A stretch of DNA of 64,000 nt from Mayamaea pseudoterrestris. Taxonomy: Eukaryota > Bacillariophyta > Bacillariophyceae > Sellaphorales > Sellaphoraceae. The position numbers were made by a program, and so were the translations under genes. Each line of letters starts with the position of its first letter. The first letter of the stretch is position 1. Below, one piece after another: positions 21,601 through 32,227 of the stretch. The notes under the pieces were generated by a model. It had not been told where the DNA came from and made no database searches. It saw nothing but the letters and a program-made list of their open reading frames with translations. Location: assembly GCA_027923505.1 (NCBI GenBank), contig BROI01000009.1:930001-994000 (forward strand), in the 5' to 3' direction.

Positions 21601-24475
21601 TATTTTGGGCACCTACAGGGCTTGCTGTAGGGGCGTTTGAAAGTCACAGCATCTGCGGGCTGAGACTGGTGACAAGTTGTCACCAAATACATTGCCATCC
21701 CCTGAGACACCAGCCAAGCCTACCATCTTGTTGCGCAGTCTAAATAATGACGTTGGCACCACTCTGGTGTATTTTGGGCAACTACAGGGCTTGCTGTAGG
21801 GGCGTTTGAATGTCACAGCATCTGCGGGCTAAAACTGGCGACAAGTTGTCACCAAATACATTGCCATCCCCAGAGACACCAGCCAAGCCTACCATCTTGT
21901 AGCGCAGCCTGAATAATGATGTTGGCACCATTCTGGTGTATTTTGGGCACCTACAGGGCTTGCTGTAGGGGCGTTTGAAAGTCACAGCATCTGCGGGCTG
22001 AGACTGGTGACAAGTTGTCACCAAATACATTGCCATCCCCTGAGACACCAGCCAAGCCTACCATCTTGTAGCGCAGTCTGAATAATGATGTTGGCACCAT
22101 TCTGGTGTATTTTGGGCACCTACAGGGCTTGCTGTAGGGGCGTTTGAATGTCACGGCATCTGCGGGCTGAGACTGGTGACAAGTTGTCACCAAATACATT
22201 GCCATCCCCTGAGACACCAGCCAAGCCTATTATCTTGTAGCGCAGCCTATATAATGATGTTGGGACCATTCTGGTGTATTTTGGGCACCTACAGGGCTTG
22301 CTGTAGGGGCGTTTGCATGTCACGGCATCTGCGGGCTGAGACTGGTGACAAGTTGTCACCAAATACATTGCCATCCCCAGAGACACCAGCCAAGCCTACC
22401 ATCTTGTAGCACAGCCTGAATAATGATGTTGGCACCACTCTGGTGTATTTTGGGCACCTACAGGGCTTGCTGTAGGGGCATTTGAATGTCACGGCATCTG
22501 CGGGACCGAGACTGGTGACAAGTTGTCACCAAATACATTGCCATCCCCTGAGACACCAGCCAGGCATGCCATCTTGTAGCGCAGCCTGAATAATGATGTT
22601 GGCACCATTCTGGTGTATTTTGGGCACCTACAGGGCTTGCTGTAGGGGCGTTTGAATTTCACAGCATCTGCGGGCTGACACTGGTGACAAGTTGTCACCA
22701 AATACATTGCCATCCCCTGAGACACCAGCCAAGCATGCCATCTTGTAGCGCAGCCTGCTTAATGATGTTGGCACCATTCTGGTGTATTTTGGGCACCTAC
22801 ACGGCTTGCTGTAGGGGCCTTTGAATGTCACGGCATCTGCGGGCTGAGACTGGTGACAAGTTGTCACCAAATACATTGCCATCCCCTGAGACACCAGGCA
22901 AGCCTACCATCTTGTAGCGCAGCCTGAATAATGATGTTGGGACCATTCTGGTGTATTTTGGGCACCTACAGGGCTTGCTGTAGGGGCGTTTGCATGTCAC
23001 GGCATCTGCGGGCTGAGACTGGTGACAAGTTGTCACCAAATACATTACAGTCAGCTGAGACACCAGCCAAGCCTATTATCTTGTAGCGCAGCCTATATAA
23101 TGATGTTGGGACCATTCTGGTGTATTTTGGGCACCTACAGGGCTTGCTGTAGGGGCGTTTGCATGTCACGGCATCTGCGGGCTGAGACTGGTGACAAGTT
23201 GTCACCAAATACATTGCCATCCCCAGAGACACCAGCCAAGCCTACCATCTTGTAGCACAGCCTGAATAATGATGTTGGCACCACTCTGGTGTATTTTGGG
23301 CACCTACAGGGCTTGCTGTAGGGGCATTTGAATGTCACGGCATCTGCGGGACCGAGACTGGTGACAAGTTGTCACCAAATACATTGCCATCCCCTGAGAC
23401 ACCAGCCAAGCCTAATATCTTGTAGCGCAGCCTGAATAATGATGTTGGCACCATTCTGGTGTATTTTGGGCACCTACAGGGCTTGCTGTAGGGGCGTTTG
23501 AATTTCACAGCATCTGCGGGCTGACACTGGTGACAAGTTGTCACCAAATACATTGCCATCCCCTGAGACACCAGCCAAGCATGCCATCTTGTAGCGCAGC
23601 CTGCTTAATGATGTTGGCACCATTCTGGTGTATTTTGGGCACCTACACGGCTTGCTGTAGGGGCCTTTGAATGTCACGGCATCTGCGGGCTGAGACTGGT
23701 GACAAGTTGTCACCAAATACATTGCCATCCCCTGAGACACCAGGCAAGCCTACCATCTTGTAGCGCAGCCTGAATAATGATGTTGGGACCATTCTGGTGT
23801 ATTTTGGGCACCTACAGGGCTTGCTGTAGGGGCGTTTGAATGTCACGGCATCTGCGGGCTGAGACTGGTGACAAGTTGTCACCAAATACATTGCCATCCC
23901 CTGAGACACCAGCCAAGCCTATTATCTTGTAGCGCAGCCTATATAATGATGTTGGGACCATTCTGGTGTATTTTGGGCACCTACAGGGCTTGCTGTAGGG
24001 GCGTTTGCATGTCACGGCATCTGCGGGCTGAGACTGGTGACAAGTTGTCACCAAATACATTACAGTCAGCTGAGACACCAGCCTGGCATGCCGTCTTGTA
24101 GCGCAGACGGAATAATGATGTTGGCACCTTTCTGGTCTGATTTGGGCATATACAGGGCATGTTATAGGGGCAATTGAATGACACGGCATCTGCTGGCTGA
24201 GACTGGTGACAACTTGTCACCAATCACATTGCAGTCTACTGAGACACCAGCCAGGCATGCCATCTTGTAGCGCAGTCTGAATAATGATGTTGGCACCATT
24301 CTGGTGTAATTTGAATGTATGCAGGGCATGTTATAGGGGCAATTGAATGTCATGGCATCTGCGGGCTGAGACTGGTGACAAGTTGTCACCAAATACATTG
24401 CCATCCCCTGAGACACCAGCCAAGCCTACCATCTTGTAGCGCAGCTTGAATAATGTTGTTGGCACCATCATGTTG
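18605..24475. repeat. 169-bp satellite array B, ~35 copies
   Basis: About 35 head-to-tail monomers with an exact 169-base spacing over most of the array. Each has three inverted repeats: TGGTGACAA-G-TTGTCACCA, CACCA-(T/C)TC-TGGTG and CCTACAG-GGCTTG-CTGTAGG. Higher-order structure is present: a two-monomer (338-base) repeat around 21275-22050, and an ~846-base five-monomer block seen near 22120, again near 22966 and partly near 23812. First and last monomers (around 18620 and 24200) share variants absent from the centre (CAACTTGTCACCA...ATTGCAGTCTACTGAGAC). The array fills almost all of the 6.2 kb between the coiled-coil gene and the SKI3-like gene, which point away from each other. It is the same family as array A. 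Confidence 0.97.
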
Positions 24476-24667
24476 TCTACTGGTTGTGGACATGGCTCTG
24501 AGAATGGGCTGTGGAAAGGCATGGGCTGGGGATCCAAATGATTACCGATGCGACGTATCTGCTCATTCGAGACCAATCGCAAAACCACCATGAAGATTGG
24601 CATTCTCACAGCCATTTCATTACCTTGCGCAACACTTAAGAGAGACGAATGAGAATAGTTTTAAGCA

Positions 24668-27600
24668 ATGACTACGAATGTCTCTGCAGCGAAATGGAAA
24701 GTCTTCTTGTCGTCCATTAAAGACTCACTTCTCGATCAGCGTGGTGATGACAATGCCGATGCGTCCACCAACGGCATTGATTCTCCAACGACACTTCTGC
24801 AATATCAAGCGCTCCTGTGCTTGGAATGCGCGCAACGAGGCGTACTAGTGAATTACAGCGACAGTCCTTCTGCCATTTTGGAAGTTATTCGTGGAACGGC
24901 TGGCAAGCCATTGATGGATGCAAATGATGCGGCATTTGCAACGAGTTGCTTGCCAACGCCTTTGCTTTCGGGCATGTCGGTACTGCAGGGACGACTGGCC
25001 GAGTCTATAGCAAACGCAAGCATGACTCAAGAATTTCACTTAACGAAAACATTTGATACTAAAACGCTCCAGTCCGTTTTGCGGCGCTGTCAAGAGGTTA
25101 AGGATGCTCGCTTGGAGTGTCTCGTGCAACTGCTGCTGCTGCTTGTTGCGACTATTAACAATGATTCAAGCACATCAGCGCCGCAAATGGAACAACAACA
25201 AGCGAGTTTACTACGCATTCTTGCCGAAGGTTGCTACTATCGAGCGACGCACTTCACGCCGGATGCTCCGCCAATATGGAAGCGCATTGTTGACTTGCAC
25301 ATTGGATCATCGTGTCAGTCACACGACAATTGGAGAGCCGTCGTGGCCTTGGAACACTTGCAACTAATTGCAATTAACAAATCTAACCATAAGCGAGCAC
25401 TGGAACTAGGATTGACTCTGGCGGAATGCGTCATGAGTGTGGCAGATGACAAGGACGAGGGCAGCAGCAACGTGAACGACTCGGCGTCGCCCTTGACAAA
25501 ATTCTACTTGCAAACTTTAATCCATCCGCATCGACCAATCGAGCCGTATTCGCTATTGGAGGCGACGCAAAAGGCAATTCATTATTTAAAGTCAAATTAC
25601 GATGCGGCGAAGGACGACGATGACAATGGCAGTGCAATCGACAATCTACGTCGGCGACTCTTGGCGTTGCGCATATCGCTGGTCCGAGAGCAAGCACTCG
25701 TTGAACAAGTAGCTGAGACGGACTATACTGCAGCCAGGAATCGTTCCATGGTGGCTGTCAGTAAAAGGGATATCACTGTCAAGGCTCGACATAAACACTT
25801 GGTGGCAGCAGCGATGGAGAATGAGGCGGAGGAAGACGCAACAATTCACGAGCAAGCGACAAACCTTTGGATCACGCTACTTGCTGCGGATCAAGGCAAG
25901 TCAAACGATGAGGATGGTGGTCAAACGAATCATGATACGAGCAGCGTCACAGCAACTCTCCGCATCAAGCAAGCCAACGTTGCTTTGCAAACGTACTTAA
26001 CGCGCCAACAAGATCAGGCAAAAGCGCTGGCCAACTCAAAGCAATCGTTAGCGACAAAGAATGTACTGGTTGACGTATGGCGGCGTTTGCAAGAATATTG
26101 TCTTCTGATTTTGAATCATGTATTGGATGAAACACAAGAGTCCGCGATTGAACCAATAAGTCGATTAAACTATGACACTGATGCACTGGTTCTGGGTCGA
26201 CTGGCGTCATGGCTAGAGACGTCGGAACATTACCAGTTGGTGCAGCACGCTGTTTGTAGTCTGTTTTTTACGGAGTGGATGCTGTCGGGTGTTGATCCAT
26301 CGTCAACCCTGATTTCGCTGCCTCTGCTGCATCTCGCGCAGGATGTGATGCAATCCATGCTATCAAGCGAGCAAAATGCAAAAACTGCAACGAGTAGTAT
26401 CCAAGGAAACCTCGTTGAGAGTGGCAAACATTCAAGCAGCACTTTGTCAAGACTTGAGTGTGCCTTCCGATCCGCGCGAGCTTGGCTGTATCTGTCATCC
26501 GCCATTGACACCACGTCGGCAATACTGGAACGAAACATTGTCGCGGTTGCAACGAAAAATCTAGATGACGTAGCAGTTTTTGCTGATGCCATCTACGAGT
26601 TTGGGATGTCGTATCTGGAATTTTTGGTGTGCTGGTCGGGATTGTTTAAGGAAGCTTGGACGTTTTGTATTATGGCTGAAGCACGCAGCATTTTGCTGAA
26701 AGCAAGTACTTGCGTCAATTCGTCTGTCAAAGACTATGGCCGACCTCTGTCACTTGATGAAAGAGCCATTCTCGACATTGCCTCGGCGGATGCTGAGCTT
26801 GACAGTGGTGGTTTGATGGACGAAGCAAAGATGCAGTACAAAAAGTTTAGCGATCTTGGTACAACTGAATCGAACTCGGCCTTGTCGCACTTGATTATGA
26901 GCAAATGTATTTTTGCCCTTTGCGGCCTATCGCTACGCGCTAACCAAAATAGAGGCGACTTCGAAGCCACTATTCGTTCGCGATTGGCGGCGTTGGAGCA
27001 GATGCAACTGGAAGATGGGCATGGCCCGTTCTTCATGTGGAGAAGATCAGACGCCACCTCCCTTTCGCTTCAGTATCATCTCGCCGCCGGTCGGCAGCTT
27101 CTCGCCGATGTCTTGTTGCGGAGCGAGCGCGCGCTTGAAGCGCAATCGTTTTTGGAGCAAGCCGCTACTGATTCACCGAGTGACCCTGGAGCACTTCAAT
27201 CTCTCGGAACCTTCCATTTACGAATGTTGTTTTTTGCTAACGAAGGCGACAGTGTCGGACGCAGTAAACTTGCTCAAGCGTTTCTATTGAGGGCGGCGAA
27301 AGCTGATCCAACAAGAGCGTCACCGTTCGCCCTCCTTGGTTACTGGTACGAGCATACAAACGACATTGCTAGAGCCACCGGGTGTTACTCGAAAGCTCTT
27401 ATGATGGATCCATCGCATCCTGTGGCGGGGCGTGGACTTATTCGCTTGAAGGGGTTAGAAGGGCTCCATACTATCATTGAAAAAGCAACTGCGGAAACAG
27501 CATCTCTCAATGGGTGGGCTTGGTTTGCACTTGGCGTTCTCAAGATGAAATTGGAAGGAAACGATGACCTCGCCATTGTTTCCTTTGTTGCTGCTCTTCG

Positions 27601-29479
27601 TTGTCGCGATATAATGCGCCCTTGGTCTGACAACCTATCTTATTTCTATTCCGATCCGCAACACGCATGTCCCCCCAGTGTGACGGAGATGGTAGCTGCA
27701 TGCACCGAATTGGCAGGATGCTACCGTCGCGCCGGTAGGTACACAGCTTCCGCTCGTTGCTACGATACGGCAATCGATGCGGCTGGAAGTTCCGTGTCCA
27801 ATTCTATACTGTGTTGTTGCGCCCAAGGTATGTTGTAGTAAAGAATGGATTGCTTGCACTTATGAACTTTTGGACTAATTCATTTTTATTTTGAAGTTCA
27901 ATATGAGCTAGGTTTATTTGAAGAAGCTTCAGAGAACTTTATTAGCGCGGTGCAAAGTGAGGAGCATGCGACGAAAACAATGGCTTTATACGGACTGGGC
28001 TTGACGCTACTGGCCATTGCCAAAAGACATTTCGAAGATGGCAAAGCCGGAGCGGCTTTTGACGTTATCCGTAATGGTATTGACTACTGTAATCTGTCTG
28101 GCGACGAAGCAGCCTGCGTACTGAAACTAAATGGGGATTTGCACACCTTTGCCACCAATCTTCCGCCTGATTTATTTTCGACCGACGGTTCCGACGAAGA
28201 TCAGGCACTGGCCAACCAAGTGTTATTCGTGAGGGAAGGCATTGATTATTTTCGCAGGGCTGACATTATTATCGTACAGCGAAGCATAGCTGACGAAAAT
28301 ATAAATGCTTTACGTGCTTCTCTCGCATCAGACATTGGCAGCACCTTTCTTTCATTGGGACAACTCCTTGCCCATGCTGAAGGAAAAGGTCTGGGTCTTG
28401 TGTCTACGAGTTCTATTGATTTCTTTCTGCAAGCTAAGGAGGCATTCATTTTAGCTTTAAGATTGTTCCCAGAGTATTCGCCGGCGTGGTGTGGGCTCGG
28501 CTGTTCGGTTAGCACGACAGATGCCCTCATGGCTCAACATGCGTTTAGCAGATCGATTGAGCTCGAAAGTCTGTCGCCCGACGCGTATTCGAACTTGTCA
28601 TTCTTATATACAAGCAACAATGCAGTGGGCGCAAGTCGACAGATGAGTGATGCAGTCACCAAGATTGGCGACACTCCCTTCATGTGGATTAATCGAGCAT
28701 TGTTGGCAGAGCGGGACGCAAGGAGCGACATTAGCGTCGACAAGGATGCGATGCTTGTGCAAGCGGCGGACGCGTATCGTGCGGCATTACAAGTGTCAAC
28801 GACATTGGAAGCCAAGGAAGGACTCGCCATGACATGTCGAGTTAGCAATGATACTTGGCAGATGCAAAACCAAATGTCTCATCTTTTGGCGGAATACATC
28901 GGGTCAGCTGGAACATCAAATGTACCAGCTCAATTATTTCTTGGACTGACCGAGATCGAAACCGGGCTGCAAGGGTCCAACCATTCAAACAATCAACAAT
29001 TTGTTGAAGAAATAAGAAAAGTCATGAACTATTCCGACTCTGCAACACAAACGCTTCAAGCCATCGATGTCCAAACGATTGCTGCTGTACTGAAGGAACA
29101 CACTGCTGTCGCTTGCGTAGTTTCAAGTGACGCGCCCACAGTTGACATCGCTCGTAAGGTTTTTTATGAACCGGATCGAGGGGAACTATGGTTGGCATTG
29201 GGAAAGAGCATGTTACACCAGGACGACGATTCACCACATCAACTCCACAGCGCTTGGAGAGCACTCTGTAAAGGGCGTCGCATTCTCACAGAGTCTGTTG
29301 TATTTAGAGAAGCGAAAGCGGAAGACTTGTCTGACGCGCTTGCGCTTGAATACTGGATAGGTCAGGTGACAAGCATGCCTTGCGCACGATCCGTAGATGC
29401 TCACTTGCAGAAATCTTTGTTACTGAATCCAGGAAACAGTTTCGCTCGTGATATATTTCGAGAATCAAAATTGCGTTAA
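24668..29479 (+). CDS. SKI3: SKI3/TTC37-like TPR protein of the Ski complex
   Basis: Ski3 (TTC37) is the TPR scaffold of the cytoplasmic Ski complex, which feeds mRNA to the exosome for 3'-5' decay. Exon 1 is 24668-27827 and exon 2 is 27897-29479, joined by a 69-base intron (GCCCAAG|GTATGT...TTTTGAAG|TTCAA), giving 1580 residues, about the size of human TTC37 (1564). Most of the protein is alpha-helical. The clearest TPR-type segment is near residue 880 (SPFALLGYWYEHTNDIARA...YSKALMMDPSHPVAGRGLIR); related helices continue into exon 2 (FPEYSPAWCGLGCS...HAFSRSIELE). The length and the position of this TPR block support Ski3 over a generic TPR protein, but SKI2 and SKI8 partners are not in the window. 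The start ATG lies about 190 bases from the end of satellite array B. Confidence 0.8.
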
Positions 29480-29624
29480 TTATAGTAATTGTAAATTTAA
29501 TGTAACACTTATAGTTCTATGCGGAAAGAATTACAACAGCCGCACCGGTGTGAACCTTGAATCACGACAGATGTTGGGTTCCCAGTACATTTACTCCGAC
29601 GCTGGTGCAGGGAAATCGATTGCT

Positions 29625-31871
29625 TCATTCGATTCCAGTAAGGGCGCCAACCTGGTGCAACAAAGGGTACACTTGCGACATGAGAGCATCTCGTGCGCTA
29701 AATTCGAAGCAATACCACCAGACACCTTGCTCGTTCACTTTTCCACCACATCCGTTGGCCAAACACACTAGTTTGGTCTGCTCCTCCCGCCAAGCCGCAG
29801 TATACCAGGTAACATCGCCACATTTTACTGGCAAACAGCGGATGGACTCATCGACGCTGTCTAGGGGAATCTTGATGTTAGCAAAAAGAGATGACAACGA
29901 CGCTGAGTCTTGATTCGTCTGCAGGTGGATACAACTGCAGCGGTTTTCACCACACTGGACTGAGTTTGCAGTGCACCACGCCTCGTTCCGCGAAAGAACC
30001 CACTCGGGTCCAAATGTCGGCAAATCCGCTGGCCTAGCCATTGCTAACGCGACACGAGCAGGTTGCTCACTGTGCGTAGCACTGGCATAAGGCTTGGTGG
30101 GCTCCGGCGCCATTAAAGCGTCATCGACATGCACGCGCTTTCCAAAAGAGAAGCGGCCTGCGTTTGGTGGCGCCAGTCGTTCGACGATCGGACCCACTGC
30201 CAGGCAATTCAAATTCACTGCAGCTCCACAGCGGCCATTTATTTTCGAAAAGACGACGAGCGCCGCCGATTTGCCAGCTCTGAGTGCATCCTGCTTCGTC
30301 TCGTACCAGAACAGTCCATCGGGAGACTGTTGTGCCAGTCCACCCTCTGCAAAAATAATGCAACGCCCGCGACCAACATCGTCAGGTTTATTGCCGCTAG
30401 CGCTGGTGTAAAACGCCGTGTACCACGCCTTCCCGTTGCCGCCGTCGCTCGCGCGAATAATTTTCAAGCACTGATCGAAATGAGAGGCGACTTGTGTGGC
30501 ACTTGGATCCATGCGATTCCATGTCTCTGTCAAGCGTTGCCCAGACGGCCGGTAGATGTGAATGCGAGAGCATTTGCCTCCAAACCCACATTCCCCTCTT
30601 TTTTCATGCGCGGGACAAATATCTTGAAGCAAGTTGTCAGGAAGCCACGTTTCTCGAAGCAGGCGGGGCATGCTGCTGCCAGGAGGGGCTGGAGTGTTAT
30701 TTGCGGAAGCTTGATAAGAGAGATCTGGAAGGTCGTCGTATAGAAGTGACAAAGTGTCTTCCAAGTTATGATTGCCAAAGCGCTCGGCGTGTGGCAGTGG
30801 GGCAATATAGAGTTCATTGGTGTGAGTTGGCTGCGTGTTCGTTACGTCGTGACCTTCATTCGGTCCAAGCATCATACAAGCACCTTCTTCGTCATGACAG
30901 GCAGGATAGGTTGTATTCGTAAAAGCTTCAACAGTGAGAGTGCTTGTGACACAGTCTGTCTCTCCCAAAAGCGTTTTTGAGATTGAGATGGCTTCATCCA
31001 TCGTTGCAGCTTTTAAAAGGCGCTCAGTGCCGGCACTCTTGACTCGGATCTTGCCATGATGAGCATCCATCGCATTTACAGAATGGCTCTCAGATTCAAG
31101 TGTCTGCTCGTTGTCAATTCGATAGTCGGACCCTCCAACCTTGAGACGGACCGTGACAAGCTGCCCGCGGATCCAGGTTGCCAGTTCTGGCTTGTACATG
31201 GAACCATTAACTAAGAGTCGAACGGAAGTAGTGCGACTGCCATTCAACGCCGTGAGAGAGATTCGACATGATAGTTCAGTTTTTGGACCAAAGTAGAAAC
31301 CGATTTGGCAAAGCTTTTCGTATCGATCCACCGACAAGGCTGGCTTCTTTCCGGCGAGACCGTTCTTGTACATTGCTCTCTGGTTCCTAATCCAGCCGCG
31401 TAGCTTGACACCTCCCACCACGTAATCCTCAGGCGGCGGAACTTTGGTTCCATGCTTGTTTCGATAGTCAATGTAATACTGTAGGATCTTGCACCATTGT
31501 TCCAGATCCATAGCTGCCTTGGCCTTTCGAGGCAAACCCGCAATCTCGTTGCCATTTGCAAAGTGCACCTTCGAGGCGTCTGACGTCTCTGCAGCCATTG
31601 ATGCGGCTACCAAGACATTTTGCTGCGATTCGCCAGTTGCATGCATTCTCTTACGATTGGGCAGAGGTTGAGAATCGTCGAGCGAATGCTTCTTGGTCAA
31701 AACGATGCGGCTGTCCGCTGCAGAAACCGTTCCGCTTTGCTCGAGTAAATTCATCCCATGCAAACCAACTGCCCCTGGGGTACGCGACGCCATTGGTCGC
31801 ATTGCAGGGCTTGTCTTTTGTTTGACAAGCTTGATTGAATGTTGGTTGCTGTCTTTCTCATCCGTATCCAT
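29625..31871 (-). CDS. Helicase-associated domain plus CCCH zinc-finger protein
   Basis: A single open frame of 748 residues from ATG at 31871; the frame extends further up but only through a GTG, so this ATG is preferred. At about residues 120-195 is a WCKILQYYIDYRNKHG...LRGWIRNQR segment followed by RYEKLCQIGFYF, the pattern of the 'helicase-associated' domain common in diatom and bacterial proteins. Near residue 420 a CCCH-type zinc finger (CPAHEKRGECGFGGKCSRIH) suggests RNA binding. Downstream, two related modules built around WYTA(F/A) and ending in FWYE or WWYC contain further Cys residues (for example CTANSVQCGENRCSC). No helicase core is present. Nucleic-acid binding is a reasonable inference; the process is unknown. 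It is tail-to-tail with the SKI3-like gene, 145 bases apart. Confidence 0.75.
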   Translation of the reverse strand: MDTDEKDSNQHSIKLVKQKTSPAMRPMASRTPGAVGLHGMNLLEQSGTVSAADSRIVLTKKHSLDDSQPLPNRKRMHATGESQQNVLVAASMAAETSDASKVHFANGNEIAGLPRKAKAAMDLEQWCKILQYYIDYRNKHGTKVPPPEDYVVGGVKLRGWIRNQRAMYKNGLAGKKPALSVDRYEKLCQIGFYFGPKTELSCRISLTALNGSRTTSVRLLVNGSMYKPELATWIRGQLVTVRLKVGGSDYRIDNEQTLESESHSVNAMDAHHGKIRVKSAGTERLLKAATMDEAISISKTLLGETDCVTSTLTVEAFTNTTYPACHDEEGACMMLGPNEGHDVTNTQPTHTNELYIAPLPHAERFGNHNLEDTLSLLYDDLPDLSYQASANNTPAPPGSSMPRLLRETWLPDNLLQDICPAHEKRGECGFGGKCSRIHIYRPSGQRLTETWNRMDPSATQVASHFDQCLKIIRASDGGNGKAWYTAFYTSASGNKPDDVGRGRCIIFAEGGLAQQSPDGLFWYETKQDALRAGKSAALVVFSKINGRCGAAVNLNCLAVGPIVERLAPPNAGRFSFGKRVHVDDALMAPEPTKPYASATHSEQPARVALAMARPADLPTFGPEWVLSRNEAWCTANSVQCGENRCSCIHLQTNQDSASLSSLFANIKIPLDSVDESIRCLPVKCGDVTWYTAAWREEQTKLVCLANGCGGKVNEQGVWWYCFEFSARDALMSQVYPLLHQVGALTGIE

Positions 31872-32227
31872 GGAGACGGATCCTCGGGCGGTATGAAAGA
31901 TATTCTTTCTCCATGGCCGAAGCAAATGCGTCAAGTGATAACGCACGACTCCGTATTTGTCGCATCGTTATCGTACGTCCATCATTCCTTCTTCCCCATC
32001 TCGTCGTCACCATGGCATCGGCGACAAGCCAACAACCTTATAATATACTTTGGCGTCGCTACTTGTACCTCGATAATTGCGTCTGACACACTGATAAGAG
32101 GCCTGCTTGATCTAATGACTGAACAGGCAGCTTTATCGAGGCGCGGGGCATCACACGCACCACATTCGCTCTGTAACTACTGGCACATAAATTATTATAA
32201 CGTAAAAGGATGCTATATTAGCCATAG
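31872..32227. other. Intergenic spacer between CCCH gene start and CDC48 stop
   Basis: 356 bases presumably holding the promoter of the CCCH-protein gene and the 3' flank of the CDC48 gene. No further gene or clear motif is visible. Confidence 0.5.

Noticed and set aside
18909-24416. Series of ~88-residue open frames on the minus strand, one per satellite copy
   Set aside because: The 169-base period is not divisible by three, frames begin with non-ATG codons and mirror the repeat; they are by-products of the satellite.
18605-24475. CRISPR-like array
   Set aside because: The monomers are contiguous 169-base repeats without unique spacers, in a eukaryotic genome with introns.
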